Origin: Neofamilia massiliensis
GTDB taxonomy: Bacteria; Bacillota; Clostridia; Tissierellales; Peptoniphilaceae
Direction of reading: 5' to 3'
Length of the DNA: 64,000 nucleotides
NCBI RefSeq assembly: GCF_001299475.1
Contig: NZ_CYUJ01000003.1
Location: 810,409 to 874,408 of the forward strand
Both the position numbers and the translations under genes were made by a program. Position 1 is the stretch's first letter, and each line of letters begins with the position of its first letter. This document shows positions 16,701 to 24,848 of this stretch, piece after piece. The notes under the pieces are model-generated. The model saw nothing but the letters and a program-made list of their open reading frames with translations. It did no database searches and had not been told where the DNA came from.

Positions 16701-18327
16701 GAAAGAAGTAACAAATTTAGTTCCAGCTGAAGAAAAAGATAAGAAAAATGGCACAAAAGTAACACCATCTACAAGCTCATTTGCAGATGTTACAACAGAA
16801 GATGGCACATGGAAATTTAATGGTTGGGAACCAACAGAACAAATAATAAATGGTGCCGATGTAAAATTTGTTGGTACTTGGACTTTTAAAGAAAAGAAAT
16901 CAGACTTCACAATTACAAAAACTGTTGACAAAACAACTTATGAAAAAGCTGGCGAAGTTTTAACTTATACAGTTACTGTTAAGAATACTGGAGAAAAAGA
17001 TTTAACAGGATTAATTATTTCAGATGATAAAACTACATTTGAAAATCCTACTTTTAATTTAACTTTAAAAGAAAAAACAAAAACTTTCACCTACAAGTAC
17101 ACTGTTACTGAAGCTGATGTTAAAGCAAAGAAAGTTACAAACACAGCAAGTGTTAAACTTGAAGAAGATGGAGAGCCTAAAGAAGCTTCAACAACTAGCA
17201 CTCTAATTGAAAAGAATTCTGACTTTACTGTTACAAAAACTGTTGACAAAGCAACTTACGAAAAATCTGGCGAAGAATTAACTTACACTGTTACAGTAAA
17301 AAATACTGGCGAAAAGAAGTTAACTGGATTAAAAATTACAGACAATTTAGTAACATTAACTGAAGATGCTTTTGATTTAGATGTAAATGCAAAAAAAACT
17401 TTTAACTATAAGTACACTGTTACTGAAAATGATATTAAAGCAAAATCAATTTTAAATGTTGCTACAGTAAAGGACGTAGTTAATAATAAAGAAGTAAGTG
17501 CAAAGGCAACTAGTAAGCTAAGAGAATCTCAACCTGAACCACAGCCTCCTATTACTCCAGAATATCCTGACTACAGTCCTCTACTTCCATTTATCTTTGG
17601 TTCTGGAGATTCTTATACTCCTAGCGAAAAGATAATTTTAAACAAGGACGATCACAAGGCTTATATGTTTGGTTATCCTGATTGGACTTTCCGTCCTAAT
17701 AATAATATGACTAGGGCTGAGGTTACTACAATGTTTGCTAGACTTTTAAAGAACTACCCTTCTACAGATCGTAAGTACAATCTACCTTATGGAGATGTTT
17801 TTGAAAGTGACTGGTACTATCCTGCTGTTGGTTTTATGACAGAAAACGGCATAATCAAAGGCTACGAAGATGGAACATTTAGGCCAAACTCTCCTATAAC
17901 AAGGGCAGAGTTTGCTACTATTGCTTCTAAGTTTGAAGAACTAGTTGGCATTGAAGACAGAAGTTTCGATGACGTTCCTTTAGATCACTGGGCCTTAGTC
18001 TATATTAATTCAGCCTATGCAAGAGGATGGGTTAAGGGCTATGAAGACGGCAGCTTTAGACCTGATAGAAATATTACTAGGGCTGAAGTTGTTACTGTCA
18101 CTAACAAGATGCTAAACAGATATGCTGATGAAGACTTTGTTATAACTCATAAGTATGAGCTAATAGATTTTAAAGACTTAGACCAAAGTCACTGGGCTTA
18201 TTTCAATATTATGGAAGCAACCCACGGCCACGACTATACAAGAAAATCTAACAAGATAGACGAGTTATGGCACAGACTAAACGGCGAAGCTTTTATATTC
18301 CCAGAGTTAAGTTATGAAGATAGATAA
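13792..18327 (+). CDS. large mosaic SLH-anchored surface adhesin (beta-helix, Cna_B, SHIRT-like, DUF11-like, 3x SLH)
   Basis: 1511 residues, start GTG with AAGAGG upstream. Signal peptide at 1-32 (hydrophobic core LVFLLILMLLVF, cleavage near NAFA/AP). About 36-620 is a beta-helix-like region with repeated GGAI and NNATF/DGTTF motifs, as in pectate-lyase-fold adhesins. About 637-776 resembles a Flg_new/InlB B-repeat (KGYAFTGWYKESS). About 776-950 holds two Cna_B-type domains (VEKVWDDEYNK, then GSKTWDH, each ending in YT.KENP). About 950-1035 is SHIRT-like (YEFVSGTEDKTLPKEV). About 1035-1240 has two DUF11-like repeats (SDFTITKTVDK, SDFTVTKTVDK). After a Pro-rich linker come three SLH domains (GYEDGTFRPNSPITRAEF and relatives) that bind secondary cell-wall polymer. 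It is anchored by SLH rather than LPXTG. Probably cotranscribed with the next SLH gene. It contains the 59 bp copied in the IS element. Ligand unknown. Confidence 0.9.
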   Translation: MVRKKLTKQTKGLVFLLILMLLVFTNGKNAFAAPTTVNTFAELKEAIADPSVTEIIVGGDITIDKTLQISRDIKISGGTLSAGDLKMDSAIESNMFYVFGEKTLTLENITLDGANKARIIFADKATVKMTNVTAKNGSTHSFAQTAGSDQNYSGGAIRAINGAVLNIKDGSFENNNTGSPTDNLATDRSAEGGAIKIEDSELIIDGTTFKDNHLDGKETRGGRQGGSIEATNTKATINNATFNIVGPFNTGGAIKFEDCGEARVTGSTFTIADGKGEFGVAGGAITSEGSNLTINDSKFFAGKGTRVQEAGGLIQVVETGSFNLIDSTLEGAGASWNAGKYTANTGGAISFYDDCEMTANITGTTIKNVMADGTGAGIALSKGNGHSSSVNLTLKNTTIENAAAYTWQGNSYGGCMYIGEGNTVKIEGGKISGQTTSNVAAGIYNMGDLEITGGAQITGNTAYQMVGGIYHGGSRLKIDEATISGNQKGDNSTGHNHYIEGKEKSGINIYADKDVIITPRATFDDNDVRVFDRQSSILLTGALTNKINVSISEEKKTTDSTNANIKVFEEDQHRKVGYVVANGTDGYTPTYLDAQKLHYDSNDTSQAIAAADKHDGIGEWDFVLNPKTKQVVLGQRVKLTLDANGASNTPAEFKNVSPDRDDVNGILTKLPSTDIKEDIYDIYEPGPKLAILDPIPVRKGYAFTGWYKESSVSDNAPDKGKDGKTLVEELDLVKGFPTMSTLSFRSNSNFEETNETDITTIINPPEYKLYAGWEKVILVEKVWDDEYNKYGNRPESVKVELLSRGRSVADPIELTAENDWKGEFKNIRPSKFEYTVKENPKKSPGYEEGVVSGNYKDGFKITNKTEFIDIEGSKTWDHTGNSGTIPTEVTVNLYENGNATGKSQTGASWKFEKLPKYKNKQEVNYTLKENPVENYTSAKGKGEYDFKNTYTDKYKVTYEFVSGTEDKTLPKEVTNLVPAEEKDKKNGTKVTPSTSSFADVTTEDGTWKFNGWEPTEQIINGADVKFVGTWTFKEKKSDFTITKTVDKTTYEKAGEVLTYTVTVKNTGEKDLTGLIISDDKTTFENPTFNLTLKEKTKTFTYKYTVTEADVKAKKVTNTASVKLEEDGEPKEASTTSTLIEKNSDFTVTKTVDKATYEKSGEELTYTVTVKNTGEKKLTGLKITDNLVTLTEDAFDLDVNAKKTFNYKYTVTENDIKAKSILNVATVKDVVNNKEVSAKATSKLRESQPEPQPPITPEYPDYSPLLPFIFGSGDSYTPSEKIILNKDDHKAYMFGYPDWTFRPNNNMTRAEVTTMFARLLKNYPSTDRKYNLPYGDVFESDWYYPAVGFMTENGIIKGYEDGTFRPNSPITRAEFATIASKFEELVGIEDRSFDDVPLDHWALVYINSAYARGWVKGYEDGSFRPDRNITRAEVVTVTNKMLNRYADEDFVITHKYELIDFKDLDQSHWAYFNIMEATHGHDYTRKSNKIDELWHRLNGEAFIFPELSYEDR
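16537..16595 (+). repeat. adhesin copy of the 59-bp repeat shared with the IS element
   Basis: Codes for about residues 916-934 of the adhesin, the end of the second Cna_B-like domain. Identical to 2161-2219 over 59 bases, same orientation, 14.4 kb apart. Confidence 0.9.
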
Positions 18328-18344
18328 TATTTAAGGAGAAAATC

Positions 18345-20498
18345 ATGAAGAGAAAAATATGTCTCTTACTGGCAGTAATTATGCTCTTAGGAGTCATGCC
18401 AGTAAATGTATTTGCACAAGAACCAGAACCAAATGTTACCCTTGTTGGTCAGTGGATAAATGATTCTTCAAAAAAAGAAGATACCCCAAAACACTATGAA
18501 CTTACAGATAAGATAGGATATCCTTTGTATAACAGCGGTTTGTTAAGAGGATTAGCAAAACAATTTTTGGGCTGGTCAGATAAGGCACTTGTTGCCAATG
18601 GAGTTTTAGCAGAAGGTGCAAAATTATTTTCACCAGAAGATACAATTGCAGATGTTTTTGGAAGCTCTATACCAAAATATGCTAAAATTTATGCAGTTTA
18701 TTATGAAATAAATAAGCCTTATGGTGATCCTTTTCCACAAGATCCACTTTCACAACTAGCTTTAGGTGCAATTTTAGAAAATTTAAAAGAAAGAATTAAT
18801 AGTAATACAGTTCTGATTAACAATAGTGTAAAACCTGAAAACATCTTAAAAGATACTAAAAATAATAAGGTAGATGACGCTAAAGATGAATTAAAAATTA
18901 TTGATGATTACAAAAAAACTGATGATGACAAAACTATAAATGAAGTTGTTTTATCATCTGAATTTGAAATGGACTGGGTTGTTGCAATGCTTGCTTATAG
19001 AAATATAGCTGGAAGCAATGCAATTAGACCAATTTTAAGTTATGATTATCAAGAAAGATATGAGCAAAATAACTTTCCAACTGACGAAGGAAAAGATGCT
19101 GAATACACTTATGTTGACTTAAACATGGACTTTGGAGAAGATGAAGGGCTTGTAGTTCCTGATCAATTATTTTTAGAGTTCAAGAGCTACTCATGGAGAC
19201 CACTTTATGCCTTTGGTATCAAAGATGATGGCTCAAAAGATGTTTTAAATAATCTAGACGATTATAAAACTTTAGTAAGTAACAGTGATCCTATAACGAA
19301 ATTCAGTGTTAATACTAAGTATAAATCTGCAGATGGTGAAGATAAAAATTATAGAAAGATTACTGTTAGAGTTGTATTAAGACAATGGAATCCAAATGAT
19401 AAGGATACAAATCGTGGTTTTACAGGAGAAAGAATTCCAGAATTTTCTATTCCAAAGGGACCTGAAGGAACTGTAGCAAGTGAAATTTTATCAAATATGA
19501 CTTTAAGAGTTTTAGGTTCTGCTGATGGTATTGAAAATAAAAATATTGTAAGAATAACAGATGCAAAAGCTAAAGCACTTGCAGACGGAGACGCTAAAGA
19601 AAGTATAGAAATAAAAGGCTCTATACAAGGACATGTATTTGCATCAGCTGGAACAGTAAATTGGGGAAAATTATCAGTTCCATTAAGTAGTGATTTAGCA
19701 ATTAAAGAAAGTGAAGCTGAAAAAGTGCTTAAACTATCCTACGTTCACAAAAAACCAGATCCAAAACCAGATCCAAAACCACAACCAGAAGAAGCAAAAG
19801 AAAACTATGTTCCATATTTTCTAATTTTTGGAAATAATGAAGAGCCTAAGACTGAAGATCACATTGCCTACATTTATGGCTATGAGGACCAAACTGTTAG
19901 AGCAGAAAGCAACCTTACTCGTGCTGAGGCTGCTGCTATGGTTACTAGACTGGCTAAGTTAGATGTGTCTAACAAGACTATGCCAGCTTACAAGGACCTA
20001 GAAGAAAATGCCTGGTATTTAGGAAATATTAATGCTGCTTTAAAGGCTGGCATGATTGATGATATTGACGGCTACCTAAGACCTAACGAAAAGATTACTA
20101 GGGCTGAGTTTGCTAAGATGATTGCTGCTATTGATAAGGACAACGACCATGTTTCTAACTTCCCTGACATTAAGGGCCACAAGTACGAAAGAGAAATTAA
20201 CAAGATCGATGGCAACAAGAGAATTCAAGGTTTTGAAGATGGTACTTTTAGACCGGATGACTTTTTAACTAGGGCTGAAGCTGCTACTTTCTTAAATAGA
20301 ATTTTCAATAGACTTGCTGATGAAATTTCTATTGAAAACTTTAGGTATTCTATTATCGACTTTAAGGACCTAAGCCAGTCTGACTGGTTCTACTATGAAA
20401 TTGTCGAAGCTTCTAATTCTCATGAATTTATTAGAAGAAACAAGACTGACAAGTACGACAGAGTTTATGAAAACTGGACTAAGCTTTTAAACTTTTAG
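18345..20498 (+). CDS. SLH-domain cell-surface protein
   Basis: 717 residues, starting 17 bases after the preceding SLH gene with an AAGGAGA site. Signal peptide at 1-25 (LLLAVIMLLGVMPVNVFA). The N-terminal about 460 residues are not recognised by me; an early stretch (FLGWSDK ... AEGAKLFSPEDTIADVF) resembles the Flg_new/InlB-type repeat seen in related surface proteins. A Pro-rich linker with PDPKPDPKP leads to three SLH domains from about residue 505 (GYEDQTVRAESNLTRAEAA, DGYLRPNEKITRAEF, GFEDGTFRPDDFLTRAEAA). The last 60 residues (DFKDLSQSDWFYYEIVEASN) closely resemble the C-terminus of the upstream adhesin, so the two share an anchoring module. Role at the cell surface unknown. Confidence 0.88.
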   Translation: MKRKICLLLAVIMLLGVMPVNVFAQEPEPNVTLVGQWINDSSKKEDTPKHYELTDKIGYPLYNSGLLRGLAKQFLGWSDKALVANGVLAEGAKLFSPEDTIADVFGSSIPKYAKIYAVYYEINKPYGDPFPQDPLSQLALGAILENLKERINSNTVLINNSVKPENILKDTKNNKVDDAKDELKIIDDYKKTDDDKTINEVVLSSEFEMDWVVAMLAYRNIAGSNAIRPILSYDYQERYEQNNFPTDEGKDAEYTYVDLNMDFGEDEGLVVPDQLFLEFKSYSWRPLYAFGIKDDGSKDVLNNLDDYKTLVSNSDPITKFSVNTKYKSADGEDKNYRKITVRVVLRQWNPNDKDTNRGFTGERIPEFSIPKGPEGTVASEILSNMTLRVLGSADGIENKNIVRITDAKAKALADGDAKESIEIKGSIQGHVFASAGTVNWGKLSVPLSSDLAIKESEAEKVLKLSYVHKKPDPKPDPKPQPEEAKENYVPYFLIFGNNEEPKTEDHIAYIYGYEDQTVRAESNLTRAEAAAMVTRLAKLDVSNKTMPAYKDLEENAWYLGNINAALKAGMIDDIDGYLRPNEKITRAEFAKMIAAIDKDNDHVSNFPDIKGHKYEREINKIDGNKRIQGFEDGTFRPDDFLTRAEAATFLNRIFNRLADEISIENFRYSIIDFKDLSQSDWFYYEIVEASNSHEFIRRNKTDKYDRVYENWTKLLNF

Positions 20499-20530
20499 CT
20501 TTTAGTCTTTAGTGAAATATTTTAAAAAAA

Positions 20531-20567
20531 GAAAACTAGCTATTGAAATTTGATAGCTAGTTTTTTT
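20531..20567. terminator. bidirectional terminator between SLH genes and the sensor kinase
   Basis: GAAAACTAGCTAT and ATAGCTAGTTTTTTT form the stem; it lies between convergent genes with A-rich and T-rich flanks, so it can stop transcription from both sides. Nearly the same hairpin is at 13596-13632. Confidence 0.85.
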
Positions 20568-20582
20568 CTACATATTTTTATT

Positions 20583-21992
20583 TTAAGATATTTTTGGGGC
20601 TATGAAATAAAATCTTGAGCCTTTGCCTTCTTCTGATTCTACTCCGTATTCGAAGCCGTGTTTTTTTAGGATTACTCTTACTATGTGAAGGCCTAGGCCT
20701 GTTCCCACTACGTTTCTTATGTGGTTGTGGTGGTCGGTGTAGTATCTTTCCCAGATTTTTTCTTGGTCTTTTTTTGATATTCCTCTACCGTGGTCTATGA
20801 CTGAGTAGGTGATTTTTTCTTCGTCTTCTTCGATTTTAAAGATGATCTTCTTATCTGGGCCTACAAAGCTTACTGCGTTTGAGGCAAAGTTGTAGAGGAC
20901 TTGGTAGATCATTTGTCTGTCTGCTTCTATCCAGCCTTCTGAGTTTCCGTCTATTATAAATTCGTAGGCTTGTTTTTGGCTTAGGACGTCTAGTCTTGAG
21001 ATTATGTCTTCTGTCATTTCTTTTAGGGAAACTTCTTCTAGGTTTAGTTCGTCCATTTGCATTTCTAGTTTTGAGACGTTTAGGATTGAGTTTACCATTT
21101 CTGTTAGCCTGTCTGTTTCTGAGATTATTGTGTCTAGGTTTTGGTTTCTAAGTTCTTCGTCCTCTCCTGTTATGTCCTTGATCATTTCTGAGTAGGATTT
21201 TATTACTGTTAGGGGAGTTTTTAGGTCGTGGGAGACGTTGGCTACTATTGATACTCTCATTTCTTCCATTTTCGATAGTTCTTCTGTTACGAAGTTTAAT
21301 GTATCTGCCAGCTGGTCTGTTTCAAATACTCCTGATTTTTTAAAGTCTATGTCGTATTTGCCTAGGGCCAGTTCTTTGGCTGTCTTGTTTAGGGCAAGGA
21401 CTGGGGCCGACAGTTTTTTTGATATAAAGTATGACACTATCATACCTATTAGTAGGACTATTCCTATTATATATGGAAACTGCCTTCTCATTATTTGGAC
21501 TGTAGAGTCTATTGGCTCTACTAATGAAACTATCATTAGATAAAGGTCTGTGCCTCCACTTTCTGTGCCTAAATAAGATGCGTAGATAAAGGTTTGGTAT
21601 CTTTCGTCTAGGATTTTTAGGGGGAATAGTTTGTGGGATCCTTCGATTTTTGGAACTTCTGCAAGGATTGCACTTATTAACTCCTTGTTGTAGGAGGTTG
21701 AATAAAATATTCCCATCCAGGCGTTTGGAAAAATTACGTTGCCTTTGCCGTCTACTATTTGGATCCTGTTTGTGGAGTCGCTTGATAGTTTTCTAAGGGA
21801 TTCTTCTATGGATTTTCCTTCTATATAGTCGTTGGTTATCTGCCTGCCTTTTTCTTCTAGGTCGGCGATTTTCATATTTTTGTAAAAGGCTGTTAGAAAT
21901 ACGTTTTGAAAAAGCCAGATTATAAGTAATATGATGACAATATAAAAGGCGAAGTATTTCCAAATACGATTTAGAATACTTCCCTTTACCAT
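20583..21992 (-). CDS. membrane sensor histidine kinase
   Basis: Transmembrane helix at about residues 13-32, extracytoplasmic sensor region, second helix (YIIGIVLLIGMIVSYFI), HAMP linker, HisKA domain with the phospho-acceptor in NVSHDLKTPLTVIKSY, and an HATPase_c domain with N-box NFASNAV, G1 DHGRGIS and G2 GTGLGLHIV. It is the partner of the response regulator just upstream. I use the ATG at 21992, 16 bases after the regulator stop; an in-frame TTG at 22049 would add 19 residues and overlap the regulator, but its upstream GAGGAG-like sequence is coding for the conserved RGVGYKF motif, so I consider it less likely. Location next to uppP suggests cell-envelope sensing (inference). Confidence 0.9.
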   Translation of the reverse strand: MVKGSILNRIWKYFAFYIVIILLIIWLFQNVFLTAFYKNMKIADLEEKGRQITNDYIEGKSIEESLRKLSSDSTNRIQIVDGKGNVIFPNAWMGIFYSTSYNKELISAILAEVPKIEGSHKLFPLKILDERYQTFIYASYLGTESGGTDLYLMIVSLVEPIDSTVQIMRRQFPYIIGIVLLIGMIVSYFISKKLSAPVLALNKTAKELALGKYDIDFKKSGVFETDQLADTLNFVTEELSKMEEMRVSIVANVSHDLKTPLTVIKSYSEMIKDITGEDEELRNQNLDTIISETDRLTEMVNSILNVSKLEMQMDELNLEEVSLKEMTEDIISRLDVLSQKQAYEFIIDGNSEGWIEADRQMIYQVLYNFASNAVSFVGPDKKIIFKIEEDEEKITYSVIDHGRGISKKDQEKIWERYYTDHHNHIRNVVGTGLGLHIVRVILKKHGFEYGVESEEGKGSRFYFIAPKIS

Positions 21993-22008
21993 TTCTGATT
22001 TAATTTTT

Positions 22009-22704
22009 TTATCTTTCTTCTGGATTTTCGGAATCAAATTTATAGCCAACTCCTCTTACTGTGATTATAAATTTTCTATATTGGCCAATTGTGTTTCTCA
22101 GCATTTTTATGTGGGTGTCTACTGTTCTGTCGTCGCCGAAAAAGTCGTAGCCCCAAACTGAGCTTAGAAGCTGGTCTCTTGATAGGGCCTTGCCTTCGTT
22201 TTGGATAAAGTAGGTTAGAAGCTCAAATTCTTTTGGTGTTGCTGAAACTTGTTTGCCATCTACGTAGATTACATGGCCTTCTAGGTCTATTTCTAGGCCT
22301 TCTTTTTTCCAGCTCTTGTTTGGTTTTCTTTCGTTTGAGTTTCTCTTTATGGCTACTTTTACTCTGGCCATTAGTTCTTTTGGAGAAAATGGCTTTACTA
22401 CATAGTCGTCTATGCCAATTTCAAAACCAAATAACTTGTCGTATTCTTCTCCTCTAGAAGATAGCATTATTACTGGTATGTCTTTTATTTTAGCTATTTC
22501 TTGGTGAGCTGAGTATCCGTCTAAGTTAGGCATCATTATGTCCATGATTATACAGTCATAGTCGTTTTCTTTTGCTAGTTCTATTGCTTTTAGGCCGTCT
22601 TCTGCTGTATCAACTTCATAGCCTTCGTATTTTGCATATGTTTTTATGACGTCTCTTATTCTCTCTTCGTCGTCTACTACTAAAATTTTACTCATTTTTT
22701 TCAC
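22009..22704 (-). CDS. OmpR/PhoB-family response regulator
   Basis: 231 residues. Receiver domain with acidic pocket (LVVDDEE), phosphorylated Asp in CIIMDIMMPNLDG (about residue 55) and the Lys in DDYVVKPFSPKEL. C-terminal winged helix ends with the conserved DRTVDTHIKMLR and VRGVGYKF motifs, so it binds DNA direct repeats upstream of promoters. It follows uppP after 46 bases in the same direction and is followed by its cognate kinase. The regulon is unknown. Confidence 0.94.
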   Translation of the reverse strand: MKKMSKILVVDDEERIRDVIKTYAKYEGYEVDTAEDGLKAIELAKENDYDCIIMDIMMPNLDGYSAHQEIAKIKDIPVIMLSSRGEEYDKLFGFEIGIDDYVVKPFSPKELMARVKVAIKRNSNERKPNKSWKKEGLEIDLEGHVIYVDGKQVSATPKEFELLTYFIQNEGKALSRDQLLSSVWGYDFFGDDRTVDTHIKMLRNTIGQYRKFIITVRGVGYKFDSENPEER

Positions 22705-22750
22705 CTCTTATTTTGATTCTATTATTCTTTTGTGAAATTCAAATGTTTAA

Positions 22751-23620
22751 TCAATGAATAAATATAAAGACCAAAATACCTACTATAATCCTGTATATTC
22801 CAAAGGCTACAAAGTCATGGGACTTAATAAAGTTCATAAAGGTTTTTATAACAAATTCTGCTACTAAATAGGATAAAATTGATCCTAGAAGAATTAATAG
22901 CCACTGACTATTAGTAAAAGAAGTCCCAAGCTTAAATATTTTTAAAACTGTTGCTCCTAGCATAGTAGGAATGGCTAGGAAGAAAGAGAATTCTGCTGCA
23001 ACTGTCCTTGAGGCTCCTGTCATTAAACCTCCAATTATTGTCGCTGCTGAACGAGATGTTCCTGGAATCATAGCCAGACATTGGAAAAATCCAATTTTTA
23101 TTGCCTGGGCTGGAGTCAAGTCTCCTAGTTTTTCTGCAGTAATATTTTTGTCTTTTCTCTTTTCAATTAAAATTATTACTATCCCCCAAAAGATTAGGGC
23201 AGTTGCTACAACTTTTGGGCTAAATAGATACTTATCTATAATATCGTCAAAAAGTAAACCTAAAACCATGGCTGGCAAAAATCCTAGGACTACCTTGATC
23301 CAAAGTCTCATTGTTGGTTTGTGGTAGTTTTTAAATCTAAATTTTGCCTTGTTGGAAAATGTTAGGTGTTCATAATCTTTCATATCTGTATTAAAAGAAA
23401 TTTTTCCAAGGTCCCAAGGGTTTAGTTTGTAAAAATATTGGCGGATTACTGCACAAATTGCCCCTAGTTGGATTATTACATTAAAGGCGTTGGAAAAGGC
23501 CTCTGGTTCTAATTTTACAAATTCATTTACTAAAATTAAGTGTCCTGTTGAGGATACTGGTAAAAATTCAGTTATCCCTTCTACAAAGGACAATATTATT
23601 ACTTTTATTATTTCGCTCAT
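22751..23620 (-). CDS. uppP: undecaprenyl-diphosphatase UppP (BacA)
   Basis: 289 residues, polytopic membrane protein. Both active-site regions are present: the N-terminal EGITEFLPVSSTGHLIL (with the conserved ExxxE and PxSSxGH) and the later PGTSRSAATIIGGL. It dephosphorylates undecaprenyl pyrophosphate, recycling the lipid carrier for peptidoglycan and conferring bacitracin tolerance. The start overlaps the last base of the YitT-like gene, so they are coupled; a two-component system lies directly downstream. Confidence 0.96.
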   Translation of the reverse strand: MSEIIKVIILSFVEGITEFLPVSSTGHLILVNEFVKLEPEAFSNAFNVIIQLGAICAVIRQYFYKLNPWDLGKISFNTDMKDYEHLTFSNKAKFRFKNYHKPTMRLWIKVVLGFLPAMVLGLLFDDIIDKYLFSPKVVATALIFWGIVIILIEKRKDKNITAEKLGDLTPAQAIKIGFFQCLAMIPGTSRSAATIIGGLMTGASRTVAAEFSFFLAIPTMLGATVLKIFKLGTSFTNSQWLLILLGSILSYLVAEFVIKTFMNFIKSHDFVAFGIYRIIVGILVFIFIH

Positions 23621-24483
23621 TATCCTAAATCCCTAAAGCCGTTTCCTTTAACTTCACTTGAATCAGTTATTGTTAGGAAGGCTTCTTCATCTATTTCTGC
23701 CATTATCTCTCTAATTCTTGCTATTTGTCTAGAAGAAACTACTGTAAAGACCATTTTTATTGGTTCTTTAGAAAAGGCTCCTTCTGCATGAATAAGGGTT
23801 ACGCCCCTGTTTAGTCTTTGATAAATGGCCTCTGTTATTTCTGCATGCTTTCTTGTTACTATCATTACATTTTTTCTTTCGCCAATTCCTAGCATTATTT
23901 TATCTGCTATTGTAAATAAAATGTATTGGGAAACTATTGTGTAAAGGGAAATTTCTACTCCATAAATAAAGGCAGATGAAATTAATATAACTCCATCTAT
24001 TAATTTATTTAGGCTAGTAACTGAAATGTTAAAGGCCTTTCTAGTTATAGCGCCAATAACGTCAAAGCCAAGAGTTGATGATCCTACCCTATAGACCATA
24101 CCTGCTCCTATACCACGAACAACTCCTGAAAATATTGAATTTAACATTAAATCGTTAATTTGAAGAATGTGAATATAGGGAGCTGTTAGGGTTTGAACAA
24201 TTGTAAATACTATTACTGATAAAAATGAATACAGGGTAAATCTTAAATTAAATTTCTTTAAGGCTAGAAGTACCATTGGTATGTTCATTATAAAATATGC
24301 TATCCCTGATTTTATGCCTAGCGAATATTCTGCCATTAAGGCAAGGCCACTAACCCCTCCAGATATTAGGCCTGAAGGCATCGAGAAAAAGTTTTGGCCT
24401 AAGGCCAGTAGGGCTGAGCCAATTGTAACTGGAAGAATAAGATTTTTCACATCTTCACTTTTAAATAGTTCACTGCTTTTCAT
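23620..24483 (-). CDS. YitT family membrane protein with DUF2179 domain
   Basis: 287 residues. Five or six transmembrane helices with the typical YitT pattern (SALLALGQNFFSMPSGLISG, GGVSGLALM) and a C-terminal cytosolic DUF2179 ferredoxin-like domain (NVMIVTRKHAEITEAIYQ ... GVTLIHAEGAF ... IAEIDEEAFLTITDSSEVKG). The family is widespread in Firmicutes and its transport or sensory role is not established. Coupled to uppP by a one-base overlap. Confidence 0.88.
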   Translation of the reverse strand: MKSSELFKSEDVKNLILPVTIGSALLALGQNFFSMPSGLISGGVSGLALMAEYSLGIKSGIAYFIMNIPMVLLALKKFNLRFTLYSFLSVIVFTIVQTLTAPYIHILQINDLMLNSIFSGVVRGIGAGMVYRVGSSTLGFDVIGAITRKAFNISVTSLNKLIDGVILISSAFIYGVEISLYTIVSQYILFTIADKIMLGIGERKNVMIVTRKHAEITEAIYQRLNRGVTLIHAEGAFSKEPIKMVFTVVSSRQIARIREIMAEIDEEAFLTITDSSEVKGNGFRDLG

Positions 24484-24492
24484 TTTCCACTC

Positions 24493-24786
24493 CTAATCTA
24501 AAATACTAATAAAGCCCTCAACAAAGACTTGGGGATATGAAAAAAGTTTTTCCTCTCCATTAAAGTCTATATAGATAAGGTCATTTTCAATTTTTATCAT
24601 TTTGCCATGACCAAATTTTTTGTGGTAAAGCTTTGATTCTTTTGAAAGATTTGCTAGTAGTTTTTCTCTCTGGTCTTTAGAAAAAACTAGTCTTTCATTT
24701 GTTTTTCTTTTACTTAAGTCTTTGAAAATTAAAATAGAGTTTTCCAATATTTGATCTTTAAGCTCCTTTATTCTAACATAAAACAA
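24493..24786 (-). CDS. small protein with UvrD/PcrA-type Tudor-like C-terminal domain
   Basis: 97 residues, function unknown. The N-terminal half is a basic helical stretch (residues 1-50). The C-terminal half reads YHKKFGHGKMIKIENDLIYI, then DFNGEEKLFSYPQVF, a pattern like the small Tudor-like beta-barrel at the C-terminus of PcrA/UvrD and of many small proteins (KFGxGxV followed by a V/I-x-F-x-x-G-x-x-K-x-F strand). In PcrA this domain contacts RNA polymerase; whether that applies here is inference. It ends nine bases before the YitT-like gene and is the first gene of the unit, immediately downstream of the DnaA-box cluster. Confidence 0.6.
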   Translation of the reverse strand: MFYVRIKELKDQILENSILIFKDLSKRKTNERLVFSKDQREKLLANLSKESKLYHKKFGHGKMIKIENDLIYIDFNGEEKLFSYPQVFVEGFISILD

Positions 24787-24848
24787 ATAATAAATAACTT
24801 GTATTGGACTTTTTTTACGAAAATTTTATTTATTAGCTTTTTTAACAA

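Noticed and set aside
16897-17520. Tandem DNA repeat in the adhesin
   Set aside because: It is a pair of diverged DUF11-like domains at the protein level, not a recent DNA repeat.
22009-22049. Long overlap of the sensor kinase with its regulator through a TTG start
   Set aside because: The GAGGAG-like sequence there codes for the conserved GVGYKF motif of the regulator; the ATG at 21992 is simpler. Neither start has a strong ribosome site, so this is not certain.
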